Positions 1-7,615 of a stretch of DNA of 27,463 bases are shown one piece after another. Positions within the stretch are counted from its first letter, which is position 1. Each line of letters opens with the position of its first letter. The notes below the pieces were generated by a model. That model saw nothing but the letters and a program-made list of their open reading frames with translations. It searched no databases and had not been told where the DNA came from. The translations under genes and the position numbers were made by a program. This stretch comes from DATKUA01 sp965602675 (lineage in GTDB: Bacteria; Acidobacteriota; DATKUA01). Where the stretch lies: contig CBFCZO010000037.1 in NCBI GenBank assembly GCA_965602675.1, forward strand, positions 1 through 27,463, given 5' to 3'.

Positions 1-2321
1 AAGACGGTGGTCTTGGTCTTGCCCGTCGCGCTGCGGCGGACGATCCACTCGCAGGTCGAGCGGCGGAAGAGTGCCGCGTCGGTGAGGCCGTCGCCGTCGT
101 AGTCGGCCGGCACCGGCACGTCGCCCTCCTCGCCGAAGCCCTTGATCCTGAACTGCTTGCGCACGCGCCAGAGGCCCTTGCCCGGTCGCCAGTAGGCCAG
201 GTCGGCCGTGCCATCGCCGTCGTAGTCGCCGGGGGCGGGCCAGTCGCCTTCCTTGCCGAACTTCTTCTTGAGTATGCCCCTGACCAGCCACCTGCCCTTG
301 GTGGTGCGGAAGAGGGCGAAGTCGCTGGAGCCGTCGCCGTCGTAGTCGGAGCAGTCGGCCACGAGGAAGGGTATCGGCTGGGGCACGACGTTGACGTCGG
401 CCGATGCCGAGAAGCCGGGGCCGGGGACGACGATGACCATGTCAGGAAACAGCCAGCCGGGGACCGGGAGGAAGGTGATCGTGTAGCGGCCGGGCATCAG
501 CCACACCGTGTCGCCCAGGGAATGCCAGGGGCCGGAGCCGCCCACCTGCCACAGCAGCCCCGGGATATTGACCCTCAGGCCCTTGAGCGTCACCGCCACC
601 GAGCCCGGCAACACCGCGAATTCCGCCTTGATCACGTGGTTCCTGCCGACATTGTGAAAGGTATATGACGAAATAGCGCCGACGGAACGCTTGTCGACAA
701 TCACGTCGGCGATCTCACAGCCGGCGTCGGGAGTGATCGTGAATTTCTTGTCGCAGCCGTGCGCCACCTCCACCCTGCCGGAGGGTGAGATCGAGCCGCC
801 CACGCCCGCCGAGGCCCAGATCGAGTGGCACAGATATCCGCTGAAGATATAGGCGGAGCCGGAAGCATTGCCCGCGTCGTCGTCAAGGTAGGCTCCGGCC
901 AGGAAGCTGTCGCCGGAGATGGAGACCGAAAATCCCATATAATCGCCCATCGCGGCATCGGGAGCGGTGAGTTCAGAGATGGCGCCCCATTTGTTGACGC
1001 CGCCCTTGTTGCGATAGAAGGCATAAACGGAGCCGGCATCCCCTGCGGCATCGTCGCTGCCGGCCGCGCCGACGATGGCGTAATCGCCGGAGATCGAGAC
1101 CGAGCGGCCGAACCAGTCGCCCATCGCGGCATCCGAGGCTATCAGCTTGGCCGCCTGGCCCCAGTTGTTCGCGCCGCCGTGGTGGCGAAAGAAAACATAA
1201 GCGGAGCCGGTTTTCCCGAGGCTGGTGCCGCTCACTGCGGCTCCGTCGATCACCCCATCGCCGTTTTGGCGACTTAAGGCGTAAGCTGAGGCGATATTCC
1301 CGCCGTTGATGCTGCCCCCTTCCGCGCCGACGATCACCCAATCGCCGCTGAGCGACACTGAGCAGCCAAAGAAATCTTGTGACACCCCGTCTGAAGCAGT
1401 CAGCTTGACCTGCTGCCCCCAGTTATCGGCGCCGCCCTGATTACGATAAAAGACATAAGCGGCTCCGGGATCATAGCCGGATGCCCCGACGATGGCGTAA
1501 TCGCCCGAGATAAAGACAGAACAGCCGAAAGTGTTTGAATTCTGGGAGTCGGAGGGGGTCAGCACGGTCAGCCGGCCCCAGTTGTTCTCCCCGCCGAGGT
1601 TGCGTTTGTAGATATATGCGGCGCCGGGCAGAACGTTGGTAAAGCCTTTCGGCATGCCGACGATGGCGTAATCGCCGTGGATCGAGACAGCCCTGCCAAA
1701 GAAATCGTAGGCCGCGGGACTGAGGGCAGTAAATTCCTTCACCTGGCCCCAGTTGTCCGCGCCGCCCTGGTTGCGGTGAAACAGGTAAGCGGAGCCGTTT
1801 GAATTCCCTCCTCCTTCATTGTCAGACGGCGCCCCGACGAGGGCCCAATCGCCGTGGATCGAGACGGCCCTGCCCATCTGATCATCAAAAGAAAAGCTAT
1901 CGATGGCCGTGAGCTTTGCCGCCTGACCCCAGTTTCCTTTTCCACCCCTGTCGCGGTAGAACACATAAGCCACGCCGTCATTATCATGACCGGCCCATTT
2001 ATACGGCGCCCCGGCAATCGCACGATCGCCGGAGATCGAGACGGACCAGCCAAAGAAATCCTCCACCGCCGGGTCCGAGGGCGTCAGCTTGACGACCGCC
2101 GAAGCGGGCGGCGAGGCGACCGATGAGAGATTTTTCGCGCGCAGGCGCGGTTTCGCGGCCTCGATTCCATCGGTCTCGGGATGGCGGCTGCCTCCCGCGG
2201 CCGCATCCTCGGAGTAATTGCCGCGCGCCGTGTCAGCAGGTTGAATCGCGGCAAGCATCAGCAAAACGCAAAGCGCCGGTAACAACAGCGCAAACCTGGA
2301 TTTCCGCGCAAATGAATACAT
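1..2321 (-). CDS. Secreted FG-GAP repeat protein, partial (C-terminus beyond window)
   Basis: The reading frame is open from the ATG at 2321 to the left edge (773 codons) with no stop. GGGGGGA lies just upstream of the start as a ribosome binding site. Residues 1-30 form a Sec signal: basic MYSFARKSR, then a leucine-rich core. Seven tandem FG-GAP-type repeats of about 60-70 residues follow, each with a core like FFGWSVSISGDRAIAGAP and ending in a NWGQ-type stretch (roughly nt 2084-840). Next come a Gly-rich domain with FTITPDAG and YTFHNVG motifs that resembles the bacterial repeat domain PF18998, a short beta-rich linker, and at least three calcium-loop repeats of the DYDGDG type (nt ~365-3). 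FG-GAP repeats fold into beta-propeller blades, so this is probably an extracellular or surface-bound protein. Its ligand is unknown. Repeat five carries an insertion of about 25 residues. Confidence 0.88.
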   Translation of the reverse strand, partial: MYSFARKSRFALLLPALCVLLMLAAIQPADTARGNYSEDAAAGGSRHPETDGIEAAKPRLRAKNLSSVASPPASAVVKLTPSDPAVEDFFGWSVSISGDRAIAGAPYKWAGHDNDGVAYVFYRDRGGKGNWGQAAKLTAIDSFSFDDQMGRAVSIHGDWALVGAPSDNEGGGNSNGSAYLFHRNQGGADNWGQVKEFTALSPAAYDFFGRAVSIHGDYAIVGMPKGFTNVLPGAAYIYKRNLGGENNWGRLTVLTPSDSQNSNTFGCSVFISGDYAIVGASGYDPGAAYVFYRNQGGADNWGQQVKLTASDGVSQDFFGCSVSLSGDWVIVGAEGGSINGGNIASAYALSRQNGDGVIDGAAVSGTSLGKTGSAYVFFRHHGGANNWGQAAKLIASDAAMGDWFGRSVSISGDYAIVGAAGSDDAAGDAGSVYAFYRNKGGVNKWGAISELTAPDAAMGDYMGFSVSISGDSFLAGAYLDDDAGNASGSAYIFSGYLCHSIWASAGVGGSISPSGRVEVAHGCDKKFTITPDAGCEIADVIVDKRSVGAISSYTFHNVGRNHVIKAEFAVLPGSVAVTLKGLRVNIPGLLWQVGGSGPWHSLGDTVWLMPGRYTITFLPVPGWLFPDMVIVVPGPGFSASADVNVVPQPIPFLVADCSDYDGDGSSDFALFRTTKGRWLVRGILKKKFGKEGDWPAPGDYDGDGTADLAYWRPGKGLWRVRKQFRIKGFGEEGDVPVPADYDGDGLTDAALFRRSTCEWIVRRSATGKTKTTV

Positions 2322-2484
2322 TGGTTTCCCCCCGTTATGAAGACCAACAGGATAATCCGGTCAAAGGCGGACCGCAACGATTGTTTATACGGATTATGTT
2401 TAGTTTTGCAGCGGATGTTTCCGAAACAGTTCTCTCGCTTGTTCGCTATGGATGCAGAGGATGACGAAGGGTTTCAGCCCGGCG

Positions 2485-2637
2485 TCACTCGATCTCCGGG
2501 TCGTGGCCGCGGTTCAGCGATATGTCTTCCTCCCCGCCGAATTCGATCTTCGAGTCCAGGTACCACGCGCCATTGACGCAGCGGAAGAGGCCGAACTCCA
2601 GCGAGCCGTCGCAGTCTAAATCGCGAGGCAGCGGCAC
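2485..2637 (-). pseudogene. Relic of an FG-GAP/DYDGDG-type C-terminal repeat
   Basis: A 50-codon frame ends in TGA at 2485-2487 and is blocked just upstream by an in-frame TGA at 2638-2640. It encodes one calcium-loop repeat with LDCDGSLEFGLFR and NGAWYLDSKIEF, the same pattern as the DYDGDG...ALFR...W repeats at the end of the neighbouring FG-GAP protein. There is no start region, signal peptide or convincing ribosome binding site. It therefore looks like the tail of a lost paralogue. An expressed 50-residue peptide from the GTG at 2637 is possible but less likely. The rest of 2322-2750 holds the upstream region of the FG-GAP gene and a promoter for the M24 gene, and nothing else I recognise. 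Confidence 0.6.
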
Positions 2638-2689
2638 TCAGAAGCCGGCTCCAGTGAATGCGGCAACGGCGGAGTCAGGCTCAAATCAT

Positions 2690-2718
2690 TCGGAAAACGT
2701 AACAGTTACTGCTATATT
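2690..2718 (+). promoter_or_regulatory. Candidate extended -10 promoter for the M24-type gene
   Basis: A TGC immediately before TATATT (2713-2718) makes an extended -10 element. A poor -35 (TCGGAA, 2690-2695) lies 17 bases upstream. The start codon at 2751 is preceded by AGAGGGGG (2738-2745) as a strong ribosome binding site. Confidence 0.4.
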
Positions 2719-2750
2719 GCCGGTATGACGATTAATTAGAGGGGGCAATT

Positions 2751-4142
2751 ATGTCCATATCCAGGAGGGGATTTCTGGGCGGTCTCGGCGCGAGCGCCGT
2801 GGGAGCCGCCGGACTCACCGGTCTTGCCGCGTCACACCGAAACGCAGTCAGCCAGGGGGGATCGTTCGCGCTGCTGAAGCGCGATCCTGATGCGCCCGCG
2901 GCGGCCGATTTCGACCGGCTGCCGCTGAGCTGGTACAAGCAGACGATGCAGAAGCTGAAGGAGAGTGTGGCCGAGAAAGGGATCAAGGCGATCCTGCTGC
3001 AGAATCAGCTCAACATCGTTCACCAGACCGGCCTGTTCCACTCGTCGACAGAGCGGCCGTTCAGCGTGCTGGTTCCGACCGAGAGCGACGCCATCTTCTG
3101 GTACCACCCGGGGCTGGACCGCGACCTGGTGACATCGTGGTGGTCGACCGACAACGATTACTATTTCGATTTCCTGCACGCTGACGGCGCGTTCCCCAAC
3201 CTGGGGACGGTGCAGCAGGGCGCCACTGTCGACCTGTGGGAGTGGACGCTCAAGGGGATCAAGAAGCGCGGCTTCGGCGAGGGAGTGATCGGGATCGACC
3301 GGGAGCTGACACCCTCGGCGATGGCTGTGGTGGAGAAGGTGCTGCCGAAGGCGAAGATCGTGAACATCGCGGGCGACTGCCTCGATCTGCGCATCCACAA
3401 GACGCCCGAGGAGATCGCGCTGTGCCAGCGTGCGATGGATTACTTCAGCAAGATCCACGCCTTCGCTCGCGACCTGGTGTTGGAGAAGGGCACAGATCTT
3501 TACGACTTCGACGTGGCGCACGCGGCTGTTGAGTACGGCACGCACATGATCATGAACGACGTCGACACCGACGGGCGTCCGCACAAGGCGGTGGGCATCG
3601 GCGTCTACATCGGATGCCGCGCCGGCGCGGCGACCGGCTATCCGCACCCCAACCAGAAGTATTGGAAGAAGATCGAGAAGGGCGACGCGCTGCAGATTTC
3701 CGGAGGCGTGCTAATCGGCGGCTACGGCGGCGAGTGCTACCGCTACTTCCAGATCCTGCCCTGGGATTCGCATCGGGAGAAGGTCTGGCAGGTGGTTACC
3801 GATTGCGTCAAGATCCAGGCGGAGGAGAGCAAGCACGGCGTCACCTGCAGCTCGGTCGCCTACAAGATTCACAAGCACCAGGTGAAGAACGGCGTCGGCA
3901 TGCTGGTCTACCACCGCCCTGCCCACGGCCAGGGGATGGAGGGCCACCAAGCGCCGTGGATTGCGCTGGGCGACTATACGATGCTGGAAGAAGGTATGAC
4001 CTTCAGCGTCGAGCCGGGGCTTTACGACCCGGAGCACGGCTTCGGCTACAATCCCAGCGACCTGTTGATGGTGACGAAGGACCGCGGGCTGCTGATGAGT
4101 TCCGTGCCCTACACCAAGGAGTGGATGATACTTAATCTCTAG
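2751..4142 (+). CDS. Tat-exported M24-family (creatinase/Xaa-Pro peptidase fold) protein with altered metal site
   Basis: The 463-residue product starts with a Tat signal (SRRGFLGG, residues 4-11, then an Ala/Gly-rich core), so it is probably exported folded. An N-terminal creatinase-like domain covers about 60-205 and a pita-bread M24 domain about 220-450. The landmarks HGQGMEGHQAP (392-402) and FSVEPGLY (418-425) are clear. Of the five usual metal ligands, I align His392 and Glu421 as kept. The two Asp positions read Ser317 (QISGG) and Glu328 (GGECYR), and the last Glu reads Ser436. Creatinase is a metal-free M24 member with similar losses, so a non-peptidase hydrolase is plausible, and so is an inactive homologue. 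The substrate cannot be told. The start is supported by a strong ribosome binding site. The gene converges with the potassium channel gene; 4143-4220 is GC-rich with a weak inverted repeat. Confidence 0.85.
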   Translation: MSISRRGFLGGLGASAVGAAGLTGLAASHRNAVSQGGSFALLKRDPDAPAAADFDRLPLSWYKQTMQKLKESVAEKGIKAILLQNQLNIVHQTGLFHSSTERPFSVLVPTESDAIFWYHPGLDRDLVTSWWSTDNDYYFDFLHADGAFPNLGTVQQGATVDLWEWTLKGIKKRGFGEGVIGIDRELTPSAMAVVEKVLPKAKIVNIAGDCLDLRIHKTPEEIALCQRAMDYFSKIHAFARDLVLEKGTDLYDFDVAHAAVEYGTHMIMNDVDTDGRPHKAVGIGVYIGCRAGAATGYPHPNQKYWKKIEKGDALQISGGVLIGGYGGECYRYFQILPWDSHREKVWQVVTDCVKIQAEESKHGVTCSSVAYKIHKHQVKNGVGMLVYHRPAHGQGMEGHQAPWIALGDYTMLEEGMTFSVEPGLYDPEHGFGYNPSDLLMVTKDRGLLMSSVPYTKEWMILNL

Positions 4143-4220
4143 CCTAAGAGTTATACGGAAGAAGTGACCGGGGGCGGAAGCGGGAAGAGCCGCTCCGCTC
4201 CCTATTTATAATATGGCAGT

Positions 4221-5252
4221 TTACTTTGCGCTGACCATGGCCTTGAGTGCCGCTACCTGCTCCTGCGAGCCGAGCACGACCAGGGTGTCGTCGCCCTCCA
4301 GCTCCAGGTCGCGGGGAGGATTGTAGATGTAATCAGCCGCGCCGGGTTTGCGTATGCCCAGCACGAGGACTCCGGCTTTCTCCTTCAGCATCGCCTCGCC
4401 GAGTCGGCGGCCGCAGATACGGCAACCTGCCTCAACACGCGCTTCCTCGATGCGCCAGTGCCCCCCCTTATCCTTGAGCATCACATCGAGGAATCCGACC
4501 GCGGCGGGGCGGATCATCTCGCTAACCATTCTCATCGAGCCGATGAAGTTGGGGCTGACGACGCCGTCGGCACCGGCGTAGCGCAGCTTCTCGATCGACT
4601 GCTCGGCCACGGCGACCGACACAATCCGCAAGCCGGGATTGAGGCGCCGCGCTGTAATGATCGTGAAGATGTTGTCCTGGTCGGACGGCAGGGCGGAGAT
4701 TACACCCCGGGCCCGCTCGATGCCGCAATCGATCAGCACCGCGTCGTCGGAGACTTCGCCGACGACATAGTTGATCTCGGGGTCGTCTCCGGCAAGCTTT
4801 TCGAGAGCGTCCTTGTCGCTGTCGACCGCTACAAAGGGATTGCGCGTGCTCTTAAGCTCGTTGGCGATGTAGCGCGCAATAAGCCCGGAGCCGCAAAGAA
4901 TGTAGTGGCTGCCGAGTTTCTCGATCCGCTTGTTCATCTTGCGCCTCCTGATTAGATCGCGCAGCTGCCCCTCGACGAGAAAAGCGGTGATCGTCGAGAC
5001 GGCGTAGAGCATCGTCCCCATGCCGCCTAACGCCAGGCAAATGGTCAGCACGCGCCCGGGCAGGCTCAGCTCTCCCGGTATCTCGCCAAAGCCGATGGTA
5101 GTAAGGGTGATGACCGTCAAGTAGAAGGCGTCGAAGGGGGTCATTCCCTGCGCCTGCCCCTCGATCAGCCAATAGCCGACCGTGCCGGTAGTGAAGATAA
5201 ACAGCAGCAGTAAAACGATCCTGAGCAATTTGTTCTGCAGGAACAGCCTCAT
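4221..5252 (-). CDS. Two-TM potassium channel with RCK (TrkA-N/TrkA-C) domains
   Basis: The 343-residue protein has TM1 at about 11-31, a pore loop with the selectivity filter TTIGFGE (51-57) and TM2 at about 66-93, i.e. the Ion_trans_2 layout. A charged linker (LRDLIRRRKMNKR) leads into a Rossmann RCK/TrkA-N domain from residue 115 (YILCGSGLIARYIANEL, with Asp in AVDSDKD closing the nucleotide site). A TrkA-C domain follows at about 255-340. This is the MthK/Kch-like architecture of ligand-gated K+ channels in the inner membrane. The filter reads GFGE instead of GYGD, a variant also seen in other prokaryotic channels. The ligand (NAD(H), Ca2+ or a nucleotide) cannot be read from sequence. 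A single-gene unit is likely, since the upstream gene is separated by a strong hairpin. Confidence 0.92.
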   Translation of the reverse strand: MRLFLQNKLLRIVLLLLFIFTTGTVGYWLIEGQAQGMTPFDAFYLTVITLTTIGFGEIPGELSLPGRVLTICLALGGMGTMLYAVSTITAFLVEGQLRDLIRRRKMNKRIEKLGSHYILCGSGLIARYIANELKSTRNPFVAVDSDKDALEKLAGDDPEINYVVGEVSDDAVLIDCGIERARGVISALPSDQDNIFTIITARRLNPGLRIVSVAVAEQSIEKLRYAGADGVVSPNFIGSMRMVSEMIRPAAVGFLDVMLKDKGGHWRIEEARVEAGCRICGRRLGEAMLKEKAGVLVLGIRKPGAADYIYNPPRDLELEGDDTLVVLGSQEQVAALKAMVSAK

Positions 5253-5324
5253 GACCGACGCCTTGCTGTAGAAAATGAATATTTATAGACCGCCAAGCGT
5301 AACCTTAGCCCGTACAACAATCAA

Positions 5325-5353
5325 GCGCCCGGGGGGTAATTACCCGCGGGCGC
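5325..5353 (-). terminator. GC-rich hairpin between the DUF1579-type gene and the K+ channel gene
   Basis: Outer arms GCGCCCG and CGGGCGC enclose the perfect palindrome GGGTAATTACCC, giving a long stem with almost no loop. Read on the minus strand it follows the DUF1579-type stop (5383), and only a weak T-rich stretch (TTGATTGTTG) comes after. It may be a terminator or an operator-like palindrome for the channel gene, which starts about 70 bases downstream. Confidence 0.4.
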
Positions 5354-5382
5354 CTCGCCTAATTAACCCGGGTGCGAAAGCT

Positions 5383-5916
5383 CTATCGTTTGTAGGTCGA
5401 TTCCATTGTCTTGGAGTAGTTTTGGCCGTCCGTCGACATTTCGATAATGAAGCGGAGCTCGTTGTCGCTGACCTTTACCCAGGTCAGGCGCTCGTAGTAG
5501 GTCGTGCCCTGCATGTCCGACGAGCCATCCAACACCAGACTCTTATCGTCGACCCAATCGCCGCGGTATTCCCCCACTATAGATTGGGTGCTGCCGAACC
5601 AGTAAGTGACGTAGTTGCCCGCAACCGCATCGTAGGTGGTCAAGCCCAAGCCCTCGTAGGGCCCGAAGTCGGGAATTTCTCCCGTGAACTTGTGCGCCAG
5701 CCAAAAGTCGCCGAGCATCCATTTGAAGGCGGCCTTGCATTCCGTCTTGCCGCCGGCGCCCATCGGGCTCGGCATCACGTTATCGAGCGTCTCCCATTCG
5801 CCGACAAAAAAGTTGAGAGTGTCGTGCTGTTCGCCACGCTCCATTCGCTCCTGAGCCGGGGCGTTGAGGGAAACTGCCAGCAGAAGGGCAAAAGCCCAGA
5901 TCAGTTTTCTCTTCAT
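5383..5916 (-). CDS. Small secreted DUF1579-type protein
   Basis: The 177-residue product begins with a Sec signal (MKRKLIW, a hydrophobic core, then an APA-Q cleavage site near residue 21). The mature part has motifs I associate with DUF1579 (PF07617): NFFVGEWE near the start, a GLGLTTYDAVAGNYVTYWF strand pair, and closing strands ending in TMEST. The fold is expected to be a lipocalin-like beta barrel. No function is established. I chose the ATG at 5916 over the in-frame ATG at 5946 because it has AAGGATAGG upstream, begins the signal peptide directly, and lies downstream of a strong promoter whose -10 (5948-5953) would exclude the longer start. The gene is divergent from the polysaccharide locus. 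Confidence 0.82.
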   Translation of the reverse strand: MKRKLIWAFALLLAVSLNAPAQERMERGEQHDTLNFFVGEWETLDNVMPSPMGAGGKTECKAAFKWMLGDFWLAHKFTGEIPDFGPYEGLGLTTYDAVAGNYVTYWFGSTQSIVGEYRGDWVDDKSLVLDGSSDMQGTTYYERLTWVKVSDNELRFIIEMSTDGQNYSKTMESTYKR

Positions 5917-5947
5917 GTTTCCTATCCTTTCAAGGAATTTTGCCAAT

Positions 5948-5977
5948 CTTATACAGGGCTTATTATCGAATTGTCAA
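5948..5977 (-). promoter_or_regulatory. Sigma70-type promoter for the DUF1579-type gene
   Basis: On the minus strand a perfect TTGACA (5972-5977) is followed after 18 bases by TATAAG (5948-5953). Transcription would start near 5941, about 25 bases before the ATG at 5916. Confidence 0.65.
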
Positions 5978-6041
5978 CGCTCAAATCGCGGCCAGGCTTT
6001 CCCGGCAGGCGCAAAAACGAAGCAACAAAAGCTGCCGGATA

Positions 6042-6050
6042 TGGTATAGA
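6042..6050 (+). promoter_or_regulatory. Candidate extended -10 promoter for the polysaccharide operon
   Basis: TGG directly before TATAGA forms an extended -10 element about 75 bases before the flippase start. The -35 (GCAACA, 6022-6027) matches the consensus poorly, so this is tentative. It is the best candidate on the plus strand in the divergent intergenic region 5917-6124. Confidence 0.3.
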
Positions 6051-6124
6051 ATTCCTGCGCCGCAACCGAGGCTCAACCGCCGCAGTCAACAGCTCGGATC
6101 GATGACAACTCAGAAGGACCGGTT

Positions 6125-7615
6125 ATGGAACGGACCGAAACAGTCGAAGCAGTCAGGGGTGACAGTCCAGACGGCGGTTTCGTCCGCAACAGCATCTTCC
6201 TCATCTCGATCGAAGTGTTCGCCAAGTTCCTCGGCTTGATCCTTTTTTTATTGATGGCCCGTGTCCTGGGGGCGGAGGACATCGGTCTCTACGAAAGCTC
6301 TCTGGCTTTGGCCGGCATATTCGTCCTGGCGGTTGATTTCGGCTTCGACCGCCTGGTGCAGCGAGACGTCGGCCGCGACATGACGCTGCTCTACTCCCGC
6401 TACCGGGAGATTAACGTCATAAAACTGCTCTTTTCGATAGTTTCACTGCTTGTGATCTGGGTGATAGTGCTGCTGCAGGGCGAGCCTCAGTCGCCGCTGG
6501 TGATGATGATTGCCCTATTCGCGCTGATCATGTCCTTCTCCACCTTCAACAACGCGCTTTTCCGAGGCATCGGCAGGCCCGAATACGAGGTGGCCGTCCG
6601 CCTGGTTTTCTCTCTGCTGAACCTCGGCCTGGGAGTCCTCGCGCTCTACTCGGGCTGGGGCCTGCTCGGTGTGGTCAGCATGCAGCTGATCAGCATCGGG
6701 ATCTCGATCGCCGCGGCGTTTCTGATCATCGAAGGCGTATCGCATAAGATCGGATACAGCTACCGCTGGAATGCTCTTCCTCGGCACGTCAGGCACGCTG
6801 CGCCGTTCGCGGCCCTGCTTGTGGTGCTCTTCTTCGGCAACCAGGTAAACATCGTGATGCTCGCGGCGATGGCCGAGCGGGTCGACGTAGGCTATTTCGC
6901 CGCTCCCCGCAGGCTGTTCGACAGCCTTACGCTGATCCCTGTGGCGGCCGTGGGATCGTTTCTCCCCGTCATGAGCCGCCTTTATTGCACCTCGCTCGGC
7001 CGCTTCACCCGCACTCTGCGCTTCACGCTGAAGTACATGTTCGTGATCTCGGCCCCGCTGGTAGTTGGGACGATCCTCGTTGCCCGCCCGCTGACACTTT
7101 TCCTTTTCAAGGAGCAATTCGAGCCGTCCGCTTCGGCGCTGCAGTTGTTGATGCTGGCGCTGGTGTTCAGCTTCTGGAACACGACCGCCACGGCGCTACT
7201 GATAGCTCGAAACCGCGAGAGCATACTGATCTGGCTGTTCGCGGCCGGCGCGGCCGTCCATATCGTCGGCAATCTTGTGCTGATACCGCTGTTTTCCTTC
7301 AACGGTGCGGCGTTGGCTGTGGCGGTAACCCAAGCCGTCCAGTTCCTGATCTTCTACTTCGCCACTTTCAGGCGCTATACAAGCAGCCGCAAGTTCGCCT
7401 GGATGATCGCCGGTCCGGCATTGTGCACGGCGCTGATGGCAGTCGCGGTCTACTTCGTCCTGCCGCTGGGGATGTGGCCGGCAATCCTGGTAGGGGTAAT
7501 CATCTACCCCGCCGCGCTGCTGATCACACGGTCAGTAGATGCCGGCGACCTGCGAAGTCTGAAGAGAATCCTGCGCGTGCGGGCGGAGATCCGGCCTACC
7601 TCCGCGGAGAAATGA
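6125..7615 (+). CDS. Wzx-type polysaccharide flippase (MOP superfamily)
   Basis: The 496-residue protein is hydrophobic throughout, with about 12-14 membrane helices. The N-terminal pattern NSIFLISIEVFAKFLGLILF followed by MARVLGAEDIGLYESSLALA is typical of polysaccharide biosynthesis/Wzx flippases (RfbX, PF01943/PF13440). A second pseudo-repeat begins near residue 215-250 (FFGNQVNIVMLAAMAERVDV, then YFAAPRR). Such proteins move lipid-linked glycans across the inner membrane. AGAAGGA precedes the ATG. The stop is immediately followed by the ATG of a glycosyltransferase gene, so the two are surely co-transcribed. The substrate glycan is unknown, and no Wzy polymerase gene is in the window. Confidence 0.9.
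   Translation: MERTETVEAVRGDSPDGGFVRNSIFLISIEVFAKFLGLILFLLMARVLGAEDIGLYESSLALAGIFVLAVDFGFDRLVQRDVGRDMTLLYSRYREINVIKLLFSIVSLLVIWVIVLLQGEPQSPLVMMIALFALIMSFSTFNNALFRGIGRPEYEVAVRLVFSLLNLGLGVLALYSGWGLLGVVSMQLISIGISIAAAFLIIEGVSHKIGYSYRWNALPRHVRHAAPFAALLVVLFFGNQVNIVMLAAMAERVDVGYFAAPRRLFDSLTLIPVAAVGSFLPVMSRLYCTSLGRFTRTLRFTLKYMFVISAPLVVGTILVARPLTLFLFKEQFEPSASALQLLMLALVFSFWNTTATALLIARNRESILIWLFAAGAAVHIVGNLVLIPLFSFNGAALAVAVTQAVQFLIFYFATFRRYTSSRKFAWMIAGPALCTALMAVAVYFVLPLGMWPAILVGVIIYPAALLITRSVDAGDLRSLKRILRVRAEIRPTSAEK

Noticed and set aside
825..1277. Repetitive plus-strand frame across the FG-GAP gene
   Set aside because: Its repeats come from the FG-GAP repeats read on the wrong strand; the minus-strand frame carries the domain motifs.
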